Shown: one piece after another, positions 1 through 5,159 of the stretch | How positions within the stretch are numbered: position 1 is the first letter of the stretch | How the letters are laid out: every line of letters starts with the position of its first letter | Origin: Ilumatobacteraceae bacterium | GTDB taxonomy: Bacteria > Actinomycetota > Acidimicrobiia > Acidimicrobiales > Ilumatobacteraceae | Direction: 5' to 3' | Assembly (NCBI GenBank): GCA_019090765.1 | Contig: JAHRVJ010000295.1 | Coordinates: forward strand, 1 to 5,159 | DNA length: 5,159 nucleotides | Notes under the pieces: generated by a model | Databases searched by the model: none | Told to the model about the DNA's origin: nothing | Seen by the model: the letters and a program-made list of their open reading frames with translations, nothing else | Made by a program: the position numbers and the translations under genes

Positions 1-695
1 AAGATCAGGTCGGCGCCGCCACCGTGGAGATCGATCGTGGTGCCCAACTCGCGCAGCGCAAGTGCCGAACACTCGATATGCCAGCCAGGGCGGCCGGAAC
101 CCCACAGCGTGTCCCAGGACGGCTCGTCTTCAGCGGAGGGGTGCCACAGCACAAAGTCAAGCGGCGAGCGCTTGTGCGGATCGTCGATATTGCCGCCGCG
201 TTCCTTGGCCAGCAGCAGCATCTCCTCCTCGGAGTAACTGCTGAGGGAACCAAAGGACTCGACCTTGGAGACATCGAAGTACACCGACCCGCCCGACTCG
301 TACGCGAACCCGCGGTCCAGCACCATGCCGATGAGTCCCCTGATGTCAGCAATCGCAGAAGAAGCCCGCGGCGTAGCAGCCACAGGCAACGCGTTCAGTG
401 CTTCCAAATCTCGTTCGAAACGAGCCTCCTCGCCGGCTGCCAGATCGAGGTAATGGACACCCAACTCCCGCGCCTTCTCGAACAGCGGATCGTCAACATC
501 AGTTACGTTGCGGACACACCTCACAGTGTGCCCCATGTCGATCAGCCGGCGCTGCAGTACGTCGTACGCAATGAAGGTCGCGGCATGGCCCAGGTGAGTG
601 GCGTCATAGGGCGTGATCCCACAGGTGTACATGAGCACCTGATCGTCGGGTTCGAACGCGACAATGGCGCGTTTCGCTGTGTCGTAAAGTTGCAT
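1..695 (-). CDS. mshC: MshC-like cysteine ligase of mycothiol biosynthesis (CysRS family), 3' end cut by left edge
   Basis: The visible 231 N-terminal residues belong to the class I cysteinyl-tRNA synthetase fold. MshC enzymes use ATP to activate cysteine and join it to GlcN-Ins, a cytosolic step of mycothiol synthesis. Seen in the sequence: CGITPYDATHLGHAAT at residues 25-40, carrying the HxGH-type ATP motif in its MshC form (CysRS normally has CGPTVYD..HIGNAR); NVTDVDDPL at 63-71; GWHIECSA at 204-211; and HGGGADLI at 224-231, where the window ends. Cys25 and Cys209 match zinc ligands; the expected remaining ligands and the KMSKS loop lie beyond the edge. Full family members are about 410 residues, so just over half is seen. 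The ATG is 2 bases after the npdG stop, with no Shine-Dalgarno, which suggests translational coupling. The second half (SPLDFVLW, HGGG) looks more CysRS-like, so a CysRS paralogue remains possible. Confidence 0.75.
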   Translation of the reverse strand, partial: MQLYDTAKRAIVAFEPDDQVLMYTCGITPYDATHLGHAATFIAYDVLQRRLIDMGHTVRCVRNVTDVDDPLFEKARELGVHYLDLAAGEEARFERDLEALNALPVAATPRASSAIADIRGLIGMVLDRGFAYESGGSVYFDVSKVESFGSLSSYSEEEMLLLAKERGGNIDDPHKRSPLDFVLWHPSAEDEPSWDTLWGSGRPGWHIECSALALRELGTTIDLHGGGADLI

Positions 696-707
696 CGTCA
701 ATCGTCA
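694..707. repeat. Perfect 7-bp tandem duplication at the npdG/mshC junction
   Basis: ATCGTCA occurs twice in direct succession on the plus strand. The two copies contain the last codons and stop of npdG, the 2-base spacer and the first two bases of the mshC start codon. The repeat is short and could be chance, but it sits exactly at the coupled stop/start. Confidence 0.5.
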
Positions 708-1375
708 ACAACGCGAGGGTCGCTTTTGATTCCCGTTAACCGCGGGGCAACACGAGTTTTATAACGAACATTGAGTTGCAACAACACCGCAGTGAACGCC
801 TCGATGGCCGTCGCATTCGACAATTCCCCCGCATCTAAAGGCCGACATCCGGGGATGCCTTCGACAATCTCACTCACCTGAGTGACCGCAGCCGGATCAT
901 CGCCACAGATCAATACATCGGAGTCGATCGGCGCCTCGATATTGCCGAGTTCGGTTGCCGGGAGGTGATGAAAAGCCGCCACCACACGACATCGCGGTAC
1001 GGCTGCTTGTACGTGAGCGGCCACACTCCCCCGTGGCGGCACCAGCGGCTGGAACTCCTTGTTCACCCGAACAAGGGCGTTCGCCATTGAAATCACAATC
1101 TTGCCAGCCAGCGCCTCTTCGCTTTCCTGCGCCGTTCCAGCAGATGCGTCCCAGGGGGTAGCGATCACCACGAGATCACAGGCCGCTGCCCCAGAATTGT
1201 CGCCGTAGGAGAGCAACTCATCAAGGTCAGGCCACTTGGCGACAAGTTCATCGCGCGCTTCCATCGCCCGATACTTGGACCTCGACCCCAGCACGACCTG
1301 ATTTCCAGTGCTCGCGAGCCGTGCCGCCAAGCCGCGTCCGGCTGGGCCGGTTCCCCCAAGAATGCCAATTTGCAT
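698..1375 (-). CDS. npdG: NADPH-dependent F420 reductase (F420H2:NADP+ oxidoreductase)
   Basis: This predicted soluble enzyme of 225 residues moves hydride between coenzyme F420 and NADP(H). Its length is close to the archaeal Fno family (about 210-230). Seen: an N-terminal Rossmann motif, GILGGTGPAGRGLA, at residues 4-17; GSRS at 30-33, in the position where the family binds the 2'-phosphate of NADP; IATPW at 71-75; FHHLPA at 135-140, matching the substrate-side HxxPA motif; CGDD at 157-160; and RPLDAGELSN at 178-187, a strong family signature. The ATG at 1375 is chosen because it puts the first beta strand right at the N-terminus, as in homologues. An in-frame ATG at 1393 would add six residues (MWHAVT) with no better ribosome site. 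It is first in a two-gene unit with mshC and divergent from fabI. It implies that the host makes or uses F420. Confidence 0.88.
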   Translation of the reverse strand: MQIGILGGTGPAGRGLAARLASTGNQVVLGSRSKYRAMEARDELVAKWPDLDELLSYGDNSGAAACDLVVIATPWDASAGTAQESEEALAGKIVISMANALVRVNKEFQPLVPPRGSVAAHVQAAVPRCRVVAAFHHLPATELGNIEAPIDSDVLICGDDPAAVTQVSEIVEGIPGCRPLDAGELSNATAIEAFTAVLLQLNVRYKTRVAPRLTGIKSDPRVVDD

Positions 1376-1444
1376 GGTGACAGCGTGCCACATTCAAGAG
1401 CAAGACCTGCAAGAAGCCGCCTCCAATCCTCTACGGTTCCGCTC
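1376..1444. promoter_or_regulatory. Divergent intergenic region between npdG and fabI
   Basis: These 69 bases separate two divergent starts, so they should hold promoters for both the npdG-mshC unit and fabI. On the plus strand a -10-like TACGGT is placed for a leaderless fabI transcript. On the minus strand I see no clear -10/-35 pair; a poor CACGCT lies 6 bases before the npdG ATG. No GGAGG-type ribosome site is suitably placed for either gene. I find no long palindrome that would suggest an operator. Confidence 0.5.
1432..1437 (+). promoter_or_regulatory. Candidate -10 element for leaderless fabI transcription
   Basis: TACGGT fits the actinobacterial TANNNT -10 pattern and is followed by exactly 7 bases before the fabI ATG, so transcription would begin at or next to the start codon. 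No Shine-Dalgarno is present and no good -35 is visible. The same hexamer with the same spacing precedes the DUF255 gene downstream, which raises confidence. Confidence 0.45.
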
Positions 1445-2212
1445 ATGGGTCTCCTCGACGGCAAAAACATTGTGATCACCGGCGTCCTCACCGACGCTTC
1501 ACTCGCATTCGGCGTGGCCCGAATCGCCCGCGAGGAAGGGGCAACAATCGCACTCACTGGCGCCGGCCGGGCACTCAAACTAACTCAGCGAACGGCGCGC
1601 AAGCTGGGCGACGACATCGATGTCTACGAACTTGATGTCACCGTGCCCGAACACGGTGTCAACGTGCGCGAGGCCCTGGCCGACAAATGGGGCCACGTGG
1701 ATGGCGTTCTGCACGCCGTTGGCTTCGCACCCGAAGCCTGCCTCGGTGACGACTTTCTGGGAGCAACTTGGGAAGACGTCGCCGTGGCGATGCACATCTC
1801 CGCATACTCCCTCAAGGCCCTCGCCGACGCCTTCCTTCCGCTAATGAGCGAAGGCGGATCCTTCGTCGGCCTTGACTTCGACAATCGACAGGCCTGGCCC
1901 GCGTACAACTGGATGGGCGTCGCGAAGTCGGCGCTCCAGAGTGTTTCGCGCTACCTCGCTAAGGAAGTTGGCCCGCTTGGAATCCGGTCAAACCTGATCG
2001 CTGCCGGACCGATCAAAACCATGGCCGCCAAGTCGATTCCGGGTTTCGCCCTCTTTGAAGACAGTTGGGCCGAGCGCGCACCTCTCGGGTGGGACGTTTC
2101 CAACTCTGAGCCGGTCGCTCGCTCGTGTGTCGCAATGCTGTCTGACTGGTTCCCAGCCACGACCGGCGAAATAATCCACGTTGACGGCGGGTACCACGCG
2201 ATGGGTGCCTGA
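1445..2212 (+). CDS. fabI: Enoyl-[acyl-carrier-protein] reductase (NADH), FabI/InhA type
   Basis: This 255-residue short-chain dehydrogenase is predicted to reduce trans-2-enoyl-ACP in the last step of each cytosolic FAS-II elongation cycle. Seen: MGLLDGKNIVITGVLTDASLAF at 1-22 in two overlapping motifs (start like InhA, then the NAD-binding GxxxxxSxA pattern); LDV at 63-65; HAVGF at 90-94; DFD at 144-146; the catalytic Y154-x6-K161 spacing typical of enoyl reductases; AAGPIKT at 186-192; and a C-terminal VDGGYH at 246-251. The ATG is chosen from homologues; the open frame continues 25 codons upstream, but those residues are unrelated and overlap npdG. The loop between GPIKT and the RAP motif is about ten residues shorter than in mycobacterial InhA (269 residues), closer to ordinary FabI. 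The position of InhA Ser94 is Ala91. It lies 42 bases before the DUF255 gene on the same strand. Confidence 0.93.
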   Translation: MGLLDGKNIVITGVLTDASLAFGVARIAREEGATIALTGAGRALKLTQRTARKLGDDIDVYELDVTVPEHGVNVREALADKWGHVDGVLHAVGFAPEACLGDDFLGATWEDVAVAMHISAYSLKALADAFLPLMSEGGSFVGLDFDNRQAWPAYNWMGVAKSALQSVSRYLAKEVGPLGIRSNLIAAGPIKTMAAKSIPGFALFEDSWAERAPLGWDVSNSEPVARSCVAMLSDWFPATTGEIIHVDGGYHAMGA

Positions 2213-2241
2213 TCCGCGGCTCAGAAATCAGGATTGCTCGG

Positions 2242-2247
2242 TACGGT
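2242..2247 (+). promoter_or_regulatory. Candidate -10 element for leaderless DUF255 transcription
   Basis: TACGGT is followed by 7 bases and then the GTG at 2255, the same hexamer and spacing as in front of fabI. The short gap after fabI would also allow read-through from the fabI promoter, so this may be an internal promoter. No Shine-Dalgarno is seen before the GTG. The site supports GTG 2255 over the upstream in-frame TTG at 2234, which would lie upstream of the putative transcription start. Confidence 0.42.
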
Positions 2248-2254
2248 CACGAGC

Positions 2255-4285
2255 GTGAATCGACTAGCCGCAGAAACATCTCCATACCTCCGTCAGCACC
2301 GCGACAACCCCGTCGATTGGTATGCGTGGGGACCGGAAGCATTCGCTGCCGCCAAAGAACGCAACGTGCCGATCCTGCTGTCAGTCGGGTACTCCGCCTG
2401 CCACTGGTGTCACGTAATGGCCCATGAGTGTTTCGAAGACGCCGAAGTCGCCGCGCGCATGAACGACCTGTACGTCAATATCAAAGTGGACCGCGAGGAG
2501 CGGCCAGACATCGATGCGGTCTACATGGAAGCCGTACAGGCCATGACCGGCCGCGGTGGATGGCCGATGACGGTATTCATGACTCCCGATGCCAAGCCGT
2601 TCTTCGGTGGCACATACTTCCCGAAAGAAGGCTTCCTTGAGCTGCTGACGTCGATCGACGATGTCTACCGCAACCGCCCCGACGACATCGGCAAGAACGT
2701 CAGCGCGCTCATCAAGGTGATCACGGATTCTGAAGAAATCAAACCGGCCGATGACCTTCCCGGCCCCGATGAGCTCAACAGAGTTGTGCAAAGTCTGGCG
2801 CAGGCTTTCGACCCCGACTGGGGAGGTTTCGGACAGGCGCCCAAGTTCCCCTCCACATTCAATTTGGAACTCATGCTGCGCGCCGGAATGGCGGCACAGA
2901 GCGACGTGCCATTCCAGATCGTCACGACCTCACTTGACGCAATGGCGTCTGGTGGCATGTACGACCATCTCGGTGGAGGATTTGCTCGGTATTCGGTCGA
3001 TCAGGAGTGGCTCGTGCCGCACTTCGAGAAGATGCTGTACGACCAGGCACTACTCTGCGGGATCTATCTCCACGCGCTGATGGTTCTCGGTCAGCCACAA
3101 TGGCGCCAGGTGCTGGAAGAAACGATCGAATACGTACTCACCGAACTGTGTGACCCGTCCGGCGGGTTTTACTCAGCAGAGGACGCCGATTCTCCCGACG
3201 AATCAGGCCACGGCGTTGAAGGCCTGTTCTACACCTGGACTCCCGATGAAGTCCGGGCGGCACTCCCCGACGTCGACCCCGCGACCGTCGAATCATTTCT
3301 GGAGTGGTACGGGATTACCGACGAGGGAAACTTCGAAGGCCGCTCCATCCCTACTCGGATGGCCGCACGTGGTGAACTCGCCCGACCGGTGGAACTGGAT
3401 GAGGTCCGGCGCCTGCTCCATGCCGCCCGAGCCCAGCGGGCGCGGCCCGGACTCGACGACAAGGTGCTTACCGAATGGAACGCCCTCTTCCTGTCGGTGC
3501 TCGCGCAATCAGCAGTGATCTCTGGGCGTACGGATTGGCTCGATGCGGCAATCCAGAATGGTGAATTCCTGATCGATCAGCTCCGCGGCCCCGATGGCCG
3601 CTGGTATCGAAGCTGGCAGGCCGCTGGCCAACCGCAAGCTCGACACGCGGCCGTTGCTGCCGATTACGCCAACCTGATCGACGCCTTTACCCGGCTGGCC
3701 GAAGCCAGTGGTCAAGCCCGTTGGATCACCGCCGCGATCGAAACCGCCGACACCATGCTCGAACACTTCTGGGACCCCCAAGACGGAGGGGTTTACACCA
3801 CTGCTGATGATGCTGAACAGCTGATCATCAGACAGAAGGACCTCGCGGACAACGCCACGCCTTCGGCAAATTCGACCGCCGCCAACGCGCTCTACCGACT
3901 GGCCGCCCTCACCGGCGACCAGCGCTATTCGAACCATGCTGACCGTATCTTGACGCTCATCGGCGGAATTCTCGAAAGGTCGCCGAACGCGTTTTCCAAT
4001 ACTCTCCTCGCAGCGGATCTACGCCTCCGAGGAATCTCCGAAATCGCGATTGTTGGAGATCGCCCTGACTTGGTCCGGCTCGCACATTCCATCTGGCGAC
4101 CCGAGGTGGTACTCGCGTGGGGCGAACCATACGACTCCCCGCTATGGGAGAACCGAAAAGAAGGTTTCGGTTACGTCTGCCGCGACTACGTCTGCGAAGC
4201 CCCTCAAGACACGCTGGAGGGCTTCGGAGAACTACTACTCGGCAACCGGTCGGCGAACCAGGTCACCAGCGACCCCGATGAATGA
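2255..4285 (+). CDS. DUF255 thioredoxin-domain protein (YyaL/SPATA20 family)
   Basis: This 676-residue protein, near the usual family length, joins an N-terminal thioredoxin-like fold to an (alpha/alpha) barrel of the epimerase/six-hairpin type. Seen: NRLAAETSPYLRQH at 2-15 and NPVDWYAW at 18-25, the family opening; a CHWC redox motif at 49-52; VDREERPDID at 79-88; GGWP at 101-104, which includes the expected cis-proline; and GGTYFP at 118-123. In the barrel: YDHLGGGFARYS at 236-247, PHFEKMLYDQA at 255-265, YSAEDADS at 306-313, DDKVLTEWNAL at 401-411, DNATPSANS at 532-540 and a C-terminal GYVCRDYVCEAP at 639-650. There is no signal peptide or membrane segment, so it is probably cytosolic. The biochemical role of the family is not settled; a redox or sugar-related activity is inference. 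GTG 2255 is chosen because homologues start with NRLA; TTG 2234 would add seven unsupported residues. Confidence 0.92.
   Translation: MNRLAAETSPYLRQHRDNPVDWYAWGPEAFAAAKERNVPILLSVGYSACHWCHVMAHECFEDAEVAARMNDLYVNIKVDREERPDIDAVYMEAVQAMTGRGGWPMTVFMTPDAKPFFGGTYFPKEGFLELLTSIDDVYRNRPDDIGKNVSALIKVITDSEEIKPADDLPGPDELNRVVQSLAQAFDPDWGGFGQAPKFPSTFNLELMLRAGMAAQSDVPFQIVTTSLDAMASGGMYDHLGGGFARYSVDQEWLVPHFEKMLYDQALLCGIYLHALMVLGQPQWRQVLEETIEYVLTELCDPSGGFYSAEDADSPDESGHGVEGLFYTWTPDEVRAALPDVDPATVESFLEWYGITDEGNFEGRSIPTRMAARGELARPVELDEVRRLLHAARAQRARPGLDDKVLTEWNALFLSVLAQSAVISGRTDWLDAAIQNGEFLIDQLRGPDGRWYRSWQAAGQPQARHAAVAADYANLIDAFTRLAEASGQARWITAAIETADTMLEHFWDPQDGGVYTTADDAEQLIIRQKDLADNATPSANSTAANALYRLAALTGDQRYSNHADRILTLIGGILERSPNAFSNTLLAADLRLRGISEIAIVGDRPDLVRLAHSIWRPEVVLAWGEPYDSPLWENRKEGFGYVCRDYVCEAPQDTLEGFGELLLGNRSANQVTSDPDE
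4263..4285. other. 23-bp convergent overlap of two coding regions
   Basis: The plus-strand DUF255 gene stops at 4283-4285 (TGA) and the minus-strand nitroreductase gene stops at 4263-4265 (TGA on its own strand). The last codons of each gene are therefore antisense to the other, and no intergenic terminator can lie between them. Confidence 0.85.
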
Positions 4286-4877
4286 TCTGGCCTGCTGACC
4301 GTCGCGACCTCGCGGCGCTCGCACCGGGCCGATCATCACGCCGAACGTCAGTAGCCGGATACCCCATCGCTACCGCGCCCAGCAGTTCCAAGCCATCCGG
4401 AATACCAAGTGAGGTGCGGAGTTCGCGCTCGCCACTGAACACACCGAAGAACAAGGCCCCCAGCCCAACATCCTCAGCTGCCAGCAGCAGTGTCATCACC
4501 GCCATCGAGGTGTCAATTGTCCAGTACGGCACAGGCCACGCTGCCTCGGTCTCCCCCAGACCAGTCTTCACTTTGTCGGGCTCTGAGTAGCGGTCGGTAT
4601 AGGCCTTGGCGTCGGCGAGCGGCAACGCGATTATTGGAGCATCGAGCAACTTCCTCCAACGGAACGACGGTCGTTTCGATTTCGGAAGTGTGGCATCCCA
4701 GAATTTGGCGACCTCCTGGCCTTCAAGAACAACAAGGTGCCAGCCTTGAGTCTTGCCAGCACTCGGAGCACGCGCCGCCAACTCAACAAGTCGATCAACA
4801 AGACCGCTCTCGAGCGGTCGATCATCGAATGCCCTAGTCATCCGCCGATTGCGAACCACCTCGGCGAACTCGGTCAT
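4263..4877 (-). CDS. Nitroreductase-family flavoprotein
   Basis: This 204-residue protein is predicted to bind FMN and reduce a nitro, quinone or similar acceptor with NAD(P)H; the true substrate cannot be read from the sequence. Seen: RNRRMTRAF at 9-17, the basic N-terminal motif that contacts the FMN phosphate in this family; ARAPSAGKTQGWHLVVL at 35-51, the conserved APSxxNxQPW-like segment with Lys and Gly where Asn and Pro are usual; an alpha-helical middle (TSMAVMTLLLAAEDVGLGA at 123-141) followed by LFFGVF; MGYPA at 171-175; and a C-terminal IHRGRW at 199-204 that is common in actinobacterial members and indicates an intact end. No signal peptide is seen. The ATG is 9 bases after the stop of the upstream minus-strand gene, so the two are probably co-transcribed; no Shine-Dalgarno is evident. 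An F420-using relative is less likely, given the FMN-type motifs. Confidence 0.85.
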   Translation of the reverse strand: MTEFAEVVRNRRMTRAFDDRPLESGLVDRLVELAARAPSAGKTQGWHLVVLEGQEVAKFWDATLPKSKRPSFRWRKLLDAPIIALPLADAKAYTDRYSEPDKVKTGLGETEAAWPVPYWTIDTSMAVMTLLLAAEDVGLGALFFGVFSGERELRTSLGIPDGLELLGAVAMGYPATDVRRDDRPGASAARSRRSAGQIIHRGRW

Positions 4878-4886
4878 TGAAGGTTG

Positions 4887-5159
4887 CTAACGCTTACCCA
4901 ACTTCACCAGATCTTCGGCCATGGTCCATCCGTAGACGACCATGACGCCACCTCGCTTCACGGGAACGACCTCAAACAGACTCGAAACATCAGCATTGAG
5001 CTTTTCGGGCTTCGAGGACTCGTGATCGAGAAATCCGCTCTGGCCACCTGACTTGGAGATGAAGGTTTTAGCGTCGTATTTGGCGTCGACACCGAAACGC
5101 TTCGCCAATCTGCGCCCCCAAGCTCGTTCCTCGCCACCCGCATCGATTGATGGGGATGG
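4887..5159 (-). CDS. Unrecognised protein, C-terminal 90 residues (5' end beyond right edge)
   Basis: The minus-strand frame is open from the right edge to a TAG at 4887-4889, giving 90 visible residues; the true start lies outside the window. Visible segments include GGEERAWGRRLAKRFGVDAK near the edge, then a hydrophilic stretch (SGGQSGFLDHESSKPEKLNA), then a likely beta-strand region, LFEVVPVKRGGVMVVYGW, and a short charged end, MAEDLVKLGKR. It has no cysteines, no clear membrane segment in the visible part and no motif I recognise. Codon use looks like its neighbours, and the frame has no stops over its whole length. It is the gene just upstream of the nitroreductase, 9 bases away, so the two probably share a transcript. 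A TTG at 5108 is a possible start for a 73-residue protein, but the open frame continues beyond it, so a longer protein is more likely. Confidence 0.6.
   Translation of the reverse strand, partial: PSPSIDAGGEERAWGRRLAKRFGVDAKYDAKTFISKSGGQSGFLDHESSKPEKLNADVSSLFEVVPVKRGGVMVVYGWTMAEDLVKLGKR

Noticed and set aside
24..764. Long open frame of 246 codons on the plus strand
   Set aside because: It lies antisense to mshC, whose minus-strand translation carries clear family motifs. The plus-strand product has no recognisable domain.
1376..1393. Upstream ATG at 1393 for npdG
   Set aside because: It adds six residues before the first Rossmann strand, which homologues start almost at once. There is no better ribosome site, though it cannot be fully excluded.
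1370..1444. N-terminal extension of fabI from an ATG at 1370
   Set aside because: The extra 25 residues have no FabI similarity and overlap the npdG start. The protein from 1445 begins exactly like InhA/FabI.
2234..2254. TTG start at 2234 for the DUF255 gene
   Set aside because: It would add seven residues not seen in the family and lies upstream of the candidate -10 element. GTG 2255 gives the usual NRLA opening.
3509..3937. 142-codon minus-strand open frame inside the DUF255 gene
   Set aside because: The opposite strand encodes conserved DUF255 motifs throughout, and the minus-strand product has no recognisable domain.
4303..4314. CGCGACCTCGCG hairpin as a terminator for the DUF255 unit
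   Set aside because: The stem is only 4-5 bp with a tiny loop and no T-run, and it lies inside the nitroreductase coding sequence.
1..5159. Search for a mobile element, CRISPR array, toxin-antitoxin pair or defence system
   Set aside because: I saw no transposase, integrase, regularly spaced repeats, terminal inverted repeats or defence-type domains. The genes are metabolic and tightly packed.

Overview
The window looks like ordinary chromosomal DNA from a moderately GC-rich member of the Actinomycetota. The supporting genes are a mycothiol-ligase-like cysteine-activating enzyme, an F420H2:NADP oxidoreductase and an InhA-like enoyl-ACP reductase. Mycothiol and F420 chemistry together with an InhA-type FabI and leaderless-looking gene starts fit an actinobacterium. 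A deep lineage such as Acidimicrobiia is my best guess, because the FabI lacks the longer mycobacterial substrate loop, but the sequence alone does not prove this.

Layout. On the left, two minus-strand genes read leftward from a shared divergent region: npdG (698-1375), then an mshC-like gene (695 down to the left edge, cut off), only 2 bases apart. Rightward from the same 69-base divergent region come fabI/inhA (1445-2212) and a large DUF255 protein (2255-4285), a thioredoxin fold fused to an alpha/alpha-barrel. On the right, two minus-strand genes read leftward: an unrecognised gene cut by the right edge (4887 to the end), then a nitroreductase-family gene (4263-4877). The nitroreductase gene ends inside the last codons of the DUF255 gene, so the two transcription units converge with a 23-base overlap. 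There is no intergenic stretch longer than about 70 bases, and I see no RNA gene, mobile element, CRISPR array or convincing terminator.

How the genes relate. Most products are redox or cofactor-linked: thiol cofactor synthesis (mshC), F420/NADP hydride exchange (npdG), NADH-dependent fatty-acid elongation (fabI), a CxxC thioredoxin-like protein and a flavin nitroreductase. These links are thematic, and I see no evidence of one dedicated pathway or of an undescribed defence or mobile system.

The points most worth checking are: the mshC-like protein, which mixes MshC-type and CysRS-type motifs; identical TACGGT-N7-start arrangements before fabI and the DUF255 gene, suggesting leaderless transcripts; a FabI whose active-site positions naturally resemble isoniazid-resistance substitutions of InhA; and the unidentified right-edge protein.
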